A model generated the notes under the pieces. It searched no databases. It saw only the letters and a program-made list of their open reading frames with translations, and had not been told where the DNA came from. From Planctomycetaceae bacterium (lineage in GTDB: Bacteria > Planctomycetota > UBA1135 > GCA-002686595): 64,000 bases of DNA. Both the position numbers and the translations under genes were made by a program. This document shows positions 28,655 to 37,585 of the stretch, in pieces (the stretch's first letter is position 1; every line of letters starts with the position of its first letter). Location of the stretch: NCBI GenBank assembly GCA_011525785.1, contig WYBT01000019.1, forward strand, positions 62,001-126,000, in the 5' to 3' direction.

Positions 28655-28664
28655 ACGGGTAGCG

Positions 28665-29420
28665 GTGAACGCGGACGACCTGCTCGCAGCCCTCGAGTTT
28701 CCCGCCAACGCGCGGGTCGATCGGCGCGTGCCCAAGTCGATGCTCCTCGAACACGCTGCGCCGACAGCCGGCGACCGCCGGCGGATCAACGAGGGAATCG
28801 AAGAGATCCGCTGGGTCGCAGCGCTCAAGCCGGCCTCGATCGGTGTTGCCGCCTGGCGCGACGAGGCGCGCGAGTACCTGGAGATCGCCGTCCTTCGCGT
28901 CGCGCTGCGGCCCGAGGCCAAGCTCCCGCGTGTCCTCGAGCTGCTGCACCGCGCGATTCCCTATCCCGTGGTCGCGGTGACCCAGCTGCGCGGCCCGGCG
29001 CACCTCTCGCTTGGCCACGCGCGCTGGTCCCAGGCCGAGGCCGGCAAGTCGGTGCTCGACGGCGAACTCGTCAGCGCGCCCAGCCCGGCCGCCAGCGAGC
29101 CCTACGCCGCCGCCTTCGCCGAGGCGATGTCGCTGAGTCGCCAGCCGCGCACCTCCCTGTTCGAGCTCTACCAAGGCTGGATCGACACCCTGCACGCGCT
29201 CGAAGCCGCGCGGCGCACCGGCAGCTTCGTGATGGCCGACGGACCGCAAGCGCGCGCGGCGCGACGCGAAGCGCTGGCCGAACTCGCGCGACTGGAGGCC
29301 GAGATCTCGCGCCTGCGTTCAGCCGCCGCAGTGGAGAAGCAGCTCGCGCGGCAGGTACAACACAACCTCGAACTCCAGCGCCTCCAAGCCGCCCGCTCCG
29401 GCGCGCTCGCCCGTCTCTAG
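28665..29420 (+). CDS. DUF4391 protein
   Basis: The 251-residue protein matches DUF4391. It has VDRRVPKSMLLEHA near the N-terminus, then INEGIEEIRWVAALKP, IAVLRVALRPEAKLPRVLEL and HRAIPYPVVAVTQL. The C-terminus (about residues 190-250) is a predicted coiled coil rich in Ala, Glu and Arg. The GTG start lies 10 bp after the helicase stop. DUF4391 genes are typically found between an SNF2 helicase and a DNA methyltransferase in restriction-like loci; the biochemical role is not known. A structural or adaptor function in the complex is an inference from context. Confidence 0.85.
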   Translation: MNADDLLAALEFPANARVDRRVPKSMLLEHAAPTAGDRRRINEGIEEIRWVAALKPASIGVAAWRDEAREYLEIAVLRVALRPEAKLPRVLELLHRAIPYPVVAVTQLRGPAHLSLGHARWSQAEAGKSVLDGELVSAPSPAASEPYAAAFAEAMSLSRQPRTSLFELYQGWIDTLHALEAARRTGSFVMADGPQARAARREALAELARLEAEISRLRSAAAVEKQLARQVQHNLELQRLQAARSGALARL

Positions 29421-29438
29421 CCCCGCTCTGAGCCCGCC

Positions 29439-31349
29439 ATGTCCCTCGAGAAGCTAACCGCCGCCGACCCCCAGGCCCGCTCGCTCGACGTGGTCGCGCA
29501 GAACATCGAACGCCTCAAGGCCCTGTTCCCCGAGCTCGTCACCGAGGGCGCGAGCGGCGCCTCGGTCAACGTTGACGTGCTCAAGCAACTCGTGGGGGAC
29601 CAGACCGTCACTGACGCCGAGGAGAAGTACGGCCTCAACTGGCACGGCAAGCGCCGCGCGCGCCAGCTCGCGCTGACGCCTTCGACCGGCACGCTGCGCC
29701 CTTGCCCCGACGAGAGCGTCGACTGGGACACCACCCAGAACCTGATGATCGAGGGCGACAACCTCGAAGTGCTCAAGCTGCTGCAGAAGAGCTACGCCGG
29801 CAAGGTCAAGCTGATCTACATCGATCCGCCCTACAATACCGGCAAGGACTTCGTCTACCCGGACAACTTCCAGGACAGCATCAAGAACTATCTTGAGCTG
29901 ACTGGGCAGGTGGAGGGGGGGGCCAAGATCAGCGCCAATACCGAAGCTAGCGGCCGGTTTCATACGGCTTGGCTGAACATGATGTACTCGCGCATCCGGC
30001 TAGCGAAGGACCTGATGCACCCAACCGGCACTCTCTGCGTGAGCCTTGACGACGCAGAACTTGCTAGCTTCCGAGCGATCGCGGACGAAGTTTTTGGTGA
30101 AGAGAACTTTCTGGCAGTTATCGCCTGGGAGAAGGTCCACACCAGAAAAAACTCGTCACGGACGTTCTCGGTCAGCCATGACTACATCGTCGTTTATGCC
30201 CGCGACGCCGAACTATGGGACCGCGCTCTTCTCCCGAGAGAAGGGCCATCTGCTTACAAGAACCCCGACGATGATCCGCAAGGACCGTGGAAGCCCGACC
30301 CGATCACTGCGCACAACCCGTACAGCGCCGAATACACGATCAAGAAGCCCAACGGAGTCGTCTTGTCGCGACCGGCTGGGCGCTATTGGGCCTTCAGTGA
30401 AGAAACCTGGAACGCCAAAGTTGCTGCCGGCGAGGTGCTTTGGGGCGAGGGCGACGCGTATCCAATGATTAAGCGGTACCTCGCAAACGTGCAAGATGGC
30501 CTTGTACCGGTGACGCTATTTACTCGGGAATTCGCGGGTGACACATCATCCGCAAAGAAGGAAGTCGATGCGCTATTTGGGCGGCAAGGTGTCTTTGACT
30601 ACCCGAAACCCACGTTGCTTCTGCGCAGGTTGATCCAGATTTGCACGCGACCAAGCGAACTGGTACTGGACTTCTTCGCTGGCTCCGCCACGACCGGACA
30701 TGCGATCATGGCTCAGAACGCTGACGATGGTGGAGATCGGCGCTTTATCCTAGTACAGCTACCGGAGCCTCTGGACACGGTGGACGACGGGTACAGAGAA
30801 GCCGCGAGTTTCTGTGACACTCTGAGCAAGCCTCGAACCATCGCTGAGCTAACGAAAGAACGCCTCCGCCGCGCCGCTAAGAAGATCAAGACCGACAACC
30901 CACTCTTCGCCGGCGACTTGGGCTTCCGCGTCTTCAAGCTCGATTCGAGCAACCTCAACACCTGGGACCCGGACACGGCCGACCTCGACACTTCGTTGCT
31001 CGAGTCGGTCGATCACATCAAGCCCGGGCGAACCGAGAACGATGTGCTCTACGAGTTGTTGCTCAAGCTCGGCCTCGACCTGTGCGTGCCGATCGAGACG
31101 CGCGAGATCGCGGGCAAGGGCGTGCACTCCGTCGGCGCTGGAACGTTGATCGCGTGCCTCGCCGAGAAGATCGCGCGCGCCGACGTCGAGCCCCTCGCGC
31201 TGGGCATCGCGAACTGGCGAGAGTCGCTCGCTCCCGCGGGCGACACGACGTGCGTCTTCCGCGACAGCGCGTTTGACGACGATGTCGCCAAGTCCAACCT
31301 CGCCGCGATCCTCGAGCAGCACGGACTCTCGAACCTGCGGAGCCTGTGA
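29439..31349 (+). CDS. mod: Type III-like site-specific DNA adenine methyltransferase (Mod)
   Basis: This 636-residue beta-class N6-adenine methyltransferase has motif IV DPPYNTGKDF near residue 128 and motif I DFFAGSATTGHAI near residue 411, the order typical of type III Mod subunits. The LMIEGDNLEVLKLLQKSYAGKVKLIYI lead-in is also typical. The part between the two motifs should contain the target recognition domain and is visibly lower in GC (29 of 60 bases at 30061-30120) than the gene's ends, suggesting a swapped specificity segment. It works with the Res subunit at 33088-36063, from which it is separated by darT and darG. The recognition sequence cannot be predicted. Confidence 0.93.
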   Translation: MSLEKLTAADPQARSLDVVAQNIERLKALFPELVTEGASGASVNVDVLKQLVGDQTVTDAEEKYGLNWHGKRRARQLALTPSTGTLRPCPDESVDWDTTQNLMIEGDNLEVLKLLQKSYAGKVKLIYIDPPYNTGKDFVYPDNFQDSIKNYLELTGQVEGGAKISANTEASGRFHTAWLNMMYSRIRLAKDLMHPTGTLCVSLDDAELASFRAIADEVFGEENFLAVIAWEKVHTRKNSSRTFSVSHDYIVVYARDAELWDRALLPREGPSAYKNPDDDPQGPWKPDPITAHNPYSAEYTIKKPNGVVLSRPAGRYWAFSEETWNAKVAAGEVLWGEGDAYPMIKRYLANVQDGLVPVTLFTREFAGDTSSAKKEVDALFGRQGVFDYPKPTLLLRRLIQICTRPSELVLDFFAGSATTGHAIMAQNADDGGDRRFILVQLPEPLDTVDDGYREAASFCDTLSKPRTIAELTKERLRRAAKKIKTDNPLFAGDLGFRVFKLDSSNLNTWDPDTADLDTSLLESVDHIKPGRTENDVLYELLLKLGLDLCVPIETREIAGKGVHSVGAGTLIACLAEKIARADVEPLALGIANWRESLAPAGDTTCVFRDSAFDDDVAKSNLAAILEQHGLSNLRSL

Positions 31350-31352
31350 ACG

Positions 31353-32012
31353 ATGGTCGCGCCCGCGCAGCCCAAGCTCTACCACCTCTGCCACGTCGAT
31401 CGGCTGCCGTCGATCGTCGCGGACGGCTGCCTGTGGTGCGATGCGGAAGTGGCGCGTCGGTCGTCCTCGGGCACGACGGTTGGCATGGACTCGATCAAGC
31501 GGCGCCGACGCGAGGAGCTCCGGCTTCGAAGTCATCCTGAACTGTTCGTGGGGCAGTGCGTGCCGTTCTACTTCTGTCCGCGCTCGGTGATGCTCTACCT
31601 GATCCATCGGGCGAACCACGGCGAGCTGACGTACCTGGGCGGGCAGGAGCCAATCGTCCACCTTCAGGCGGACCTGAACGAGAGCGTCGCGTGGGCCGAA
31701 GCCAACGGACGCCGCTGGGCGTTCACGCTTTCCAACGCGGGCGCTCGCTACTTCGAAGATCGCGCGAGTTTGGAGCAACTGGGCGAGATCAACTGGGGCG
31801 CCGTGAACGCCACGCAGTGGGGCGGGAGCGGCGTGGATCCCGCGGTCAAGGAAGGCAAGCAGGCCGAGTTTCTGATGGAGATGAGCTTTCCATGGGAGCT
31901 GGTCGAGCGGATCGGGGTGCGTTCCCACACCGTTCTCGACCGTGTGATGGAGGTCCTGCCCGACGGCGCGCATCGTCCGAGCGTCGAGGTGCTTCCCGCG
32001 TGGTACTACTGA
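31353..32012 (+). CDS. darT: DarT-type DNA ADP-ribosyltransferase toxin
   Basis: This 219-residue protein belongs to the DarT (DUF4433) family. The N-terminal KLYHLCHVDRLPSIVADG is the conserved NAD-site entry. VPFYFCPRSVMLYLI and the AFTLSNAGARYF strand follow, and KQAEFLMEMSFPWELV contains the catalytic glutamate near residue 172. DarT enzymes transfer ADP-ribose from NAD+ to thymidine (DarT2) or guanosine (DarT1) in single-stranded DNA, blocking replication, and defend against phage. The gene starts 3 bp after mod and precedes its antitoxin darG. Its place inside a restriction-modification operon is unusual. Which base it modifies cannot be told from sequence alone. Confidence 0.92.
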   Translation: MVAPAQPKLYHLCHVDRLPSIVADGCLWCDAEVARRSSSGTTVGMDSIKRRRREELRLRSHPELFVGQCVPFYFCPRSVMLYLIHRANHGELTYLGGQEPIVHLQADLNESVAWAEANGRRWAFTLSNAGARYFEDRASLEQLGEINWGAVNATQWGGSGVDPAVKEGKQAEFLMEMSFPWELVERIGVRSHTVLDRVMEVLPDGAHRPSVEVLPAWYY

Positions 32013-32029
32013 AGCGCGACCAGGCGACC

Positions 32030-33091
32030 ATGATCGAGTACACGAACGGCGACATCCTCCGCGACGACTCCGAGGCGCTCGTCAACACCGTCAACTGCGT
32101 CGGTGTGATGGGCCGCGGCGTCGCGTTGCAGTTCAAGGAAGCCTGGCCGAAGAACTTCAAGGCCTACGCGGCCGCGTGCGAGCGCGAAGAGGTTCGGCCC
32201 GGCCGGATGTTCGTGTTCGAGACCGGGCAGCTCACGCCCCCGCGCTACATCGTCAACTTCCCCACGAAGCGCCACTGGCGCGGCAAGAGCCGCATCGAGG
32301 ACATCGACGCGGGGCTGCGTGCGCTGGTCGAACTGATCCGCGAACGCGGGATCCGTTCCATCGCCATGCCTCCGCTCGGGAGTGGGCTCGGCGGCTTGCA
32401 CTGGCCCGACGTTCGCGCGCGCATCGAGGCGGCCCTGAGCGAGCTCTCAGGTGTGCGCGTGCGCGTGTACGAACCGAGAGCGCAAGCGGACCGCGCGGCG
32501 GCTCGCGTCGCCCCGAGCGCGCCCGAGATTACTCCCGGACGCGCGGCGCTGGTCGCGCTGATGGATCGCTACCTCGGCGGCTTGCTCGATACGACGATCA
32601 CGCTGCTCGAGCTGCACAAGCTGATGTACTTCCTGCAGGCGAGCGGGGAGCCGCTGCGCCTGCGCTACGCGCGGGCGCCGTACGGTCCGTTCGCCGAGAA
32701 CCTGGGCCATGTTCTGCGGGCCATCGAAGGGCATCTGGTGTCCGGCTACGCCGATGGCGGCGATGCTCCTGGCAAAGCGCTGCATCTGGTGGATGGCGCG
32801 GTAGAGCGCGCCAACGAGCACCTCGCCGAGCGCGCCGACACGCGCGAGCGGCTGGCCCGCGTTCAGGATCTCGTAGGCGGGTTCGAGACGCCCTTCGGGC
32901 TCGAGTTGCTGTCGTCGGTGCACTGGGTCATCGAGAACGACCAGCCGGCGAGCGGTGCGCAAGTGGTCGAGCGCATGTACGCCTGGAATGAGCGCAAACG
33001 ACAGTTCTCCGTGCGCCAGATCGAATTGGCGATGGAGGTGCTCGCACGCAAGGGCTGGGTTCGACCCTTCCCGGCTGGCGGCGTGGCATGA
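32030..33091 (+). CDS. darG: DarG-type macrodomain antitoxin
   Basis: The 353-residue protein has an N-terminal macrodomain (TNGDILRDDSEALVNTVNCVG, then GRGVALQFKEAWP and IAMPPLGSGLGGL) that removes ADP-ribose from DNA. A C-terminal domain (about 170-350) with LLELHKLMYFLQASGEPLRL and YGPFAENLGHVLRAIEGH is known from DarG proteins to bind and inhibit DarT. Both antitoxin activities therefore seem to be present. ATG 32030 is preferred; a GTG at 32000 would overlap darT. Its stop overlaps the start of res (ATGA), so antitoxin and restriction subunit are translationally coupled. Confidence 0.93.
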   Translation: MIEYTNGDILRDDSEALVNTVNCVGVMGRGVALQFKEAWPKNFKAYAAACEREEVRPGRMFVFETGQLTPPRYIVNFPTKRHWRGKSRIEDIDAGLRALVELIRERGIRSIAMPPLGSGLGGLHWPDVRARIEAALSELSGVRVRVYEPRAQADRAAARVAPSAPEITPGRAALVALMDRYLGGLLDTTITLLELHKLMYFLQASGEPLRLRYARAPYGPFAENLGHVLRAIEGHLVSGYADGGDAPGKALHLVDGAVERANEHLAERADTRERLARVQDLVGGFETPFGLELLSSVHWVIENDQPASGAQVVERMYAWNERKRQFSVRQIELAMEVLARKGWVRPFPAGGVA

Positions 33092-36063
33092 AGCTCCACT
33101 TCGAGCCCAACCTCGACTACCAGCTTCAGGCTATTGAAGCCGTGTGCGACCTGTTCCGCGGACAGGAACTCTGTCGTACGGAGTTCACGGTGACCAAGTC
33201 GCGCAAGCAGGGGATGACAGCGATGTTCGAGAACACGCTCGGCGTCGGCAACCGACTCCGGCTGCTCGACGACGAGATCGCGAAGAACCTTGCCGACATC
33301 CAGCTCCGCAACGGTCTGCCTCCCTCGAAGTCCGTCGCGTCAGGGGACTTCACCGTCGAGATGGAAACGGGCACCGGCAAGACGTACGTGTACCTGCGGA
33401 CGATCTTCGAGCTCAACAAGCGCTACGGCTTCACGAAGTTCGTGATCGTTGTGCCGTCGGTGGCCATCAAGGAGGGCGTGTACAAGTCGCTCCAGATCAC
33501 GGAGGAGCACTTCCGTGGCCTCTACGCTGGCGTGCCGTTCGAGTACTTCCTCTACGACTCGAACAAGCTCGGTCAGGTGCGCAACTTTGCGACCAGCGCC
33601 AACATCCAGGTGATGGTCGTGACGGTCGGCGCCATCAACAAGAAGGACGTCAACAACCTCTACAAGGACAGCGAGAAGACGGGCGGCGAGAAACCGATCG
33701 ACCTGATCAAGGCGACGAGACCGATCGTGATCGTCGACGAGCCGCAGAGCGTCGACGGCGGCCTCGAAGGGCGCGGCAAGGAGGCGTTGGACGCCATGAG
33801 CCCGTTGTGCACGTTGCGGTACTCGGCGACCCACGTGGACAAGCACCACATGGTGTATCGGCTGGACGCCGTCGACGCGTATGAACGGCGACTGGTGAAG
33901 CAGATCGAGGTGGCGTCGGCGACCATTGAAGACGGCTACAACAAGCCGTTCGTTCGCTTCGTCAAGCCCGTCGTGAAGGGCAAGAGCGTCTTCGGCGCGG
34001 AAGTCGAGCTCGACATCGAAGGTCCGGGCGGTGTGAGGCGCAGGACGGTCATCGTTCAGCCCTTGGATGACCTGGAACAGGTGACCAAGCGCGAGCTGTA
34101 CCGCAACCTGCTCATCGGTCAGGAGATCCGCGCCAAGAAGGGCGACGAGTTGCTCGAGCTGCGCTTTCCCGGCGGAGAGGTCTACCTGCGCATCGGGCAA
34201 GCCCATGGCGACGTGGACTCGCTCGCGGTCCAGCGGCAGATGATTCGCCGCACGATTCGCGAGCACCTCGAGAAAGAGAAGCGTCTCCGGCCGCAGGGCA
34301 TCAAGGTGCTCTCGCTGTTCTTCATCGACGAGGTTGCGAAGTACCGGCGTTACGACGACGGCATCCCGACGAAGGGGGAGTACGCGAGCATCTTCGAGGA
34401 GGAGTACCGCCGCGCGGCCAATCTGCCGGAGTTCCGAACCCTGTTCGGCGAAGTCGACCTGTCACGCGCGGCGGAAGAAGTTCACGACGGCTACTTCTCG
34501 ATCGACAAGAAAGGCGGCTGGACCGACACGTCGGAGAACAACCAAGGCAACCGGGACAATGCAGAGCGTGCCTACAGCTTGATCATGAAGGAGAAGGAGA
34601 AGCTGCTGTCGCTCGACACGCCTCTCAAGTTCATCTTCTCCCACTCGGCGCTGAAGGAGGGCTGGGACAATCCCAACGTCTTCCAGATCTGCACGCTGCG
34701 TGACATCCGAACGGAGCGCGAACGCCGACAGACGATCGGTCGCGGCCTGCGACTCTGCGTGAACCAGAACGGTGAGCGCGTTCGAGGCGTGGAGGTGAAT
34801 ACGCTGACCGTGGTGGCGGTGGAGAGTTACGAGGAGTTCGCCGAGAAGCTCCAGAAGGAGATCGAGACCGACACGGGTATTCGATTCGGAGTCGTGGAGG
34901 ATCACCAGTTCGCGGCGATCCTCGTGAGCGCGGCCGACGGTTCACCGGAGCCGCTTGGCTTCGAGCGCTCGAAGGTTTTGTGGGATGCGCTCAAGGCCTC
35001 GGGCTACGTCGATTCGCGCGGCAAGGTGCAGGACACGCTGCGCACAGCGCTGAAGGATGGTTCACTCCAGGTTCCCGCGGAGTTCGTAGCGCAGCGCGAA
35101 CAGCTCGCGCAGCTGCTCAAGAAGCTCGCCGGTAGTTTGGAAGTGAAGAACGCCGACGATCGGCGGCCGATCCCTACCCGCGAGGCGGTCCTGCACGGCC
35201 CCGAGTTCAAGGCCCTGTGGGATCGCATCAAGCACAAGACCACCTATCGCCTGGAGTTCGACAACGAGAAGCTGATCGAGACCTGCATCCGGGAGCTGCA
35301 GGCGGCTCCGCCGATTCCGAAGACTCGCCTGCAGTGGCGCAAGGCCGACATCGCGATAGGAAAGTCGGGTGTTGCGGCCACCGAGGCGGTAGGGGCGACG
35401 ACGGTCGTGCTCGATGAAGGCGACATCGAGCTCCCCGACATCCTCACCGACCTTCAGGATCGAACGCAGCTCACACGCCGCAGCATTCAGCGCATCTTGA
35501 GCGGCAGTGGCCGGCTCGAAGACTTCAAGCGCAACCCGCAAGCATTCATCGAGCTCGCGGGCGAGATCATCAACCGCCGCAAGCGGCTCGCGATCGTGGA
35601 CGGCATCAAGTATCAGCGCCTCGGCGACGAGCACTACTACGCGCAGGAGCTCTTCGAGGAGAAGGAGCTGATGGGATACCTGAAGAACACGCTCGAGGTG
35701 CAGAAGGCTGTCTACGAGAAGGTCGTCTACACGCTGAACGTCGAGCGCACATTCGCCGAGCAGCTCGAGAACAATACTGCGATCAAGGTCTACGCCAAGC
35801 TACCGGGCTGGTTCACGATTCCCACACCGCTCGGGACCTACAACCCCGACTGGGCAGTCCTCGTGGAGGAGGAAGGCGCTGAGAGGCTGTACTTCGTGGT
35901 CGAAACGAAGGGGTCTACGTTCGTCGACGATCTTCGTGCTGTCGAGGGCGCGAAGATCGCTTGCGGCCGTGCTCACTTCGCTGCGCTCCAGGTTCAGGAA
36001 GCGTCGCCGCGCTACAGGGTCGCGACGTCGGTCGGCGACTTGCTCGCCGCTGCGGAGTCCTGA
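33088..36063 (+). CDS. res: Type III-like restriction subunit (Res) helicase-nuclease
   Basis: This 991-residue protein is a type III restriction subunit. It has a superfamily 2 helicase core with METGTGKTYVYLR (Walker A, residues ~92-104) and IVDEPQSVDG (motif II, ~216). FSHSALKEGWDNPNVFQ and RRQTIGRGLRLCVN form the second lobe. The C-terminal nuclease has NPDWAVLVEEE and YFVVETKGS (PD-(D/E)xK, ~917-940). It uses ATP-driven sliding or looping to cleave DNA when unmodified sites meet. It starts inside the last codon of darG (4-bp overlap) and ends convergently 22 bp from the Pycsar cyclase gene. Confidence 0.93.
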   Translation: MKLHFEPNLDYQLQAIEAVCDLFRGQELCRTEFTVTKSRKQGMTAMFENTLGVGNRLRLLDDEIAKNLADIQLRNGLPPSKSVASGDFTVEMETGTGKTYVYLRTIFELNKRYGFTKFVIVVPSVAIKEGVYKSLQITEEHFRGLYAGVPFEYFLYDSNKLGQVRNFATSANIQVMVVTVGAINKKDVNNLYKDSEKTGGEKPIDLIKATRPIVIVDEPQSVDGGLEGRGKEALDAMSPLCTLRYSATHVDKHHMVYRLDAVDAYERRLVKQIEVASATIEDGYNKPFVRFVKPVVKGKSVFGAEVELDIEGPGGVRRRTVIVQPLDDLEQVTKRELYRNLLIGQEIRAKKGDELLELRFPGGEVYLRIGQAHGDVDSLAVQRQMIRRTIREHLEKEKRLRPQGIKVLSLFFIDEVAKYRRYDDGIPTKGEYASIFEEEYRRAANLPEFRTLFGEVDLSRAAEEVHDGYFSIDKKGGWTDTSENNQGNRDNAERAYSLIMKEKEKLLSLDTPLKFIFSHSALKEGWDNPNVFQICTLRDIRTERERRQTIGRGLRLCVNQNGERVRGVEVNTLTVVAVESYEEFAEKLQKEIETDTGIRFGVVEDHQFAAILVSAADGSPEPLGFERSKVLWDALKASGYVDSRGKVQDTLRTALKDGSLQVPAEFVAQREQLAQLLKKLAGSLEVKNADDRRPIPTREAVLHGPEFKALWDRIKHKTTYRLEFDNEKLIETCIRELQAAPPIPKTRLQWRKADIAIGKSGVAATEAVGATTVVLDEGDIELPDILTDLQDRTQLTRRSIQRILSGSGRLEDFKRNPQAFIELAGEIINRRKRLAIVDGIKYQRLGDEHYYAQELFEEKELMGYLKNTLEVQKAVYEKVVYTLNVERTFAEQLENNTAIKVYAKLPGWFTIPTPLGTYNPDWAVLVEEEGAERLYFVVETKGSTFVDDLRAVEGAKIACGRAHFAALQVQEASPRYRVATSVGDLLAAAES

Positions 36064-36085
36064 CGTCGGTCTCAACGTGGATCGC

Positions 36086-36793
36086 CTAGCGGCTCCAGTT
36101 CGGTCGATCGTCGATACGCAGCCGGCAATTGGACCGGTAGATGGTTGATCCGTTCCAGGTCAGCGGCTCCCATACGGGACGTTGGTTCAAGAGCTTGATC
36201 CTGCGCGATAGCTTCGCGTAGACCCGATCGGTGATCCATGTTGCGGAGGACGTTCGTATTTCGCAGAGCTTCGCGGCGGTATTCGCCGCCGGTCCGACCC
36301 AGACCAAGTCTTTGGACCCACGAATGCCGGTTACCGCGGCGAGGACTTGGCCACTGTCGATACCGACGACATGGTCGACGGAGTAGGTCGTTTTAGGGTA
36401 CTGCGCACGGATAGCCGGGTTGACGATCTTCTTGATCGCGTAGTTGATCTTGAGTGCGCAGCGTGTCGCCGATGAGTTCTTGCTCCTTCCGACGAAGACG
36501 GCCATGACTCGGTCGCCATCAAACGCGGTGATGACGCCACCGTTGTCACGAATGATGCGGCAAGCAGTGGTGAGGTAGCACTTGTAGATCTCGGCCGCGA
36601 ACTCGGGCTCGAATGAACCGACAAGACCTGAGGAATCCACGAGGTCCGCGTAGAGAACAGCTGCGTCCAGCCAGATCCCATCGTTCGCAAGGCCGATGTC
36701 AGTGTCCCCCGGAACCTCACGCCCTTCGCGAGTGGTCCACTGGCTACGCAGGATGTTGGTGACTTCACTCTTGATGTCGTCGGCGAGCGGCAT
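36086..36793 (-). CDS. pycC: Pycsar nucleotide cyclase (PycC)
   Basis: The 235-residue protein is a class III nucleotidyl cyclase. VLYADLVDSSGLV and GGVITAFDGDRVMAVFVG each carry a metal-binding aspartate, and VVGIDSGQVLAAVTGIRG with DLVWVGPAANTAAKLCE completes the fold. The combination with NSSATRCALKINYAIKKIVNP matches Pycsar cyclases, which make cyclic CMP or cyclic UMP after phage infection. ATG 36793 lies 2 bp after the effector stop. The longer in-frame start at 36856 would overlap the effector by 60 bp. Base preference (C or U) cannot be read from the sequence with confidence. Confidence 0.88.
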   Translation of the reverse strand: MPLADDIKSEVTNILRSQWTTREGREVPGDTDIGLANDGIWLDAAVLYADLVDSSGLVGSFEPEFAAEIYKCYLTTACRIIRDNGGVITAFDGDRVMAVFVGRSKNSSATRCALKINYAIKKIVNPAIRAQYPKTTYSVDHVVGIDSGQVLAAVTGIRGSKDLVWVGPAANTAAKLCEIRTSSATWITDRVYAKLSRRIKLLNQRPVWEPLTWNGSTIYRSNCRLRIDDRPNWSR

Positions 36794-36795
36794 GG

Positions 36796-37320
36796 TCAAC
36801 CCTGGCACAAAATGTAGAGGGCGAGCAGCCACGGCGGGATGCCCGCGAAGAGCCACTTGGTCGCGACGCGAACACGTCCGTACTTGTTGCCGGCGATCTC
36901 AGCGTTCCGATGGCACTGAGCTGTGAGGTCAGCGAGGTACTTGGACGGCGTCAGCGCGTCCACTTCCTTCCGGTACTGCTCAGCGCTTCGCTCTGCGATA
37001 CCGCCGAAGTAGATCAGTGAACCAGCCGGTCCCTTCGTCTGGGGGAAGGTCGCGAGCGCGCAGTACGCGAGGCTGACGAACTGCGGAACCACCCCGGCGG
37101 CGATCACGCCGAGCATTGGCGGCGTAAGCTTGTCTGCCGTCGGTGCGATGGTCGCGACCGATGCGACGATCGCGCACGAGATCGCTGTCAGCACCGGCAC
37201 CTTTGCATCGACGGCGCGGACCCAATCGAGCAACCGCGCGAGTTCGGCGGTCTGGACCTCGACGATCCACTCATCGCGATCGACGCTCGGCGGAGCGGGT
37301 CGCTTGGGTCTGCGGCTCAT
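36796..37320 (-). CDS. pycTM: Pycsar transmembrane effector (PycTM)
   Basis: This 174-residue protein fits the Pycsar effector domain (formerly DUF5706). A soluble N-terminus of about 40 residues is followed by two hydrophobic helices (VPVLTAISCAIVASVATIAP and MLGVIAAGVVPQFVSLAYCA). The conserved SLIYFGGIAERSAEQY and NAEIAGNKYGRVRVATKWL segments come next, and a last hydrophobic stretch (PPWLLALYILC) ends the protein. In known systems the cyclic pyrimidine signal makes such effectors damage the inner membrane and arrest the cell. It is encoded directly upstream of pycC on the same strand. Confidence 0.87.
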   Translation of the reverse strand: MSRRPKRPAPPSVDRDEWIVEVQTAELARLLDWVRAVDAKVPVLTAISCAIVASVATIAPTADKLTPPMLGVIAAGVVPQFVSLAYCALATFPQTKGPAGSLIYFGGIAERSAEQYRKEVDALTPSKYLADLTAQCHRNAEIAGNKYGRVRVATKWLFAGIPPWLLALYILCQG

Positions 37321-37329
37321 GGTGACGAG

Positions 37330-37533
37330 CTACTTGCGCCGGTTGTAGGGCGACTGGTTGTTCGGCCTCAACGACACGTCGAGTTCGCTGGCCTTCTGCC
37401 GCACCGCCGCCTCAGTTCGTCCCAGTTCCCACGCGATGAGGCGAGTCGGCGTGTTGCCCTCCGCGAGCTTCTCCAGCTTGCGTTCCTGGGGCTTCGTCCA
37501 CTCCTTGCGATGATTCGCGGGCGTCTTGGCCAT
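37330..37533 (-). CDS. Small Myb/SANT-like DNA-binding protein
   Basis: The 67-residue basic protein has WTKPQERKLEKLAEGNTPTR followed by LIAWELGRTEAAVRQKASEL, which is a Myb/SANT-like helix-turn-helix, and ends in NNQSPYNRRK. Similar small proteins are widespread in proteobacteria and carry no assigned role. GGAGAA lies just upstream of the ATG. It is the first gene of a three-gene minus-strand unit with the Pycsar pair (9 bp to pycTM). A regulatory role for Pycsar is possible but only inferred from position. Confidence 0.7.
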   Translation of the reverse strand: MAKTPANHRKEWTKPQERKLEKLAEGNTPTRLIAWELGRTEAAVRQKASELDVSLRPNNQSPYNRRK

Positions 37534-37561
37534 GTTGGTTCTCCGCTCTTCGATGTGGTTG

Positions 37562-37585
37562 CCGAAGCCTCGGCGCGAGGCTCGG
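37562..37585. promoter_or_regulatory. Inverted repeat upstream of the Pycsar unit
   Basis: AGCCTCG and CGAGGCT are separated by 3 bp; with a one-base bulge the stem extends to about 10 bp. It lies 29 bp upstream of the small Myb-like gene, in the 266-bp divergent region. It may be an operator or an RNA hairpin in the leader. Confidence 0.4.

Noticed and set aside
25424..36063. DISARM or BREX system
   Set aside because: There is no DUF1998 protein, DrmA-type helicase, PglZ or BrxC-like ATPase. The gene set fits a type III-like restriction locus with DarTG instead.
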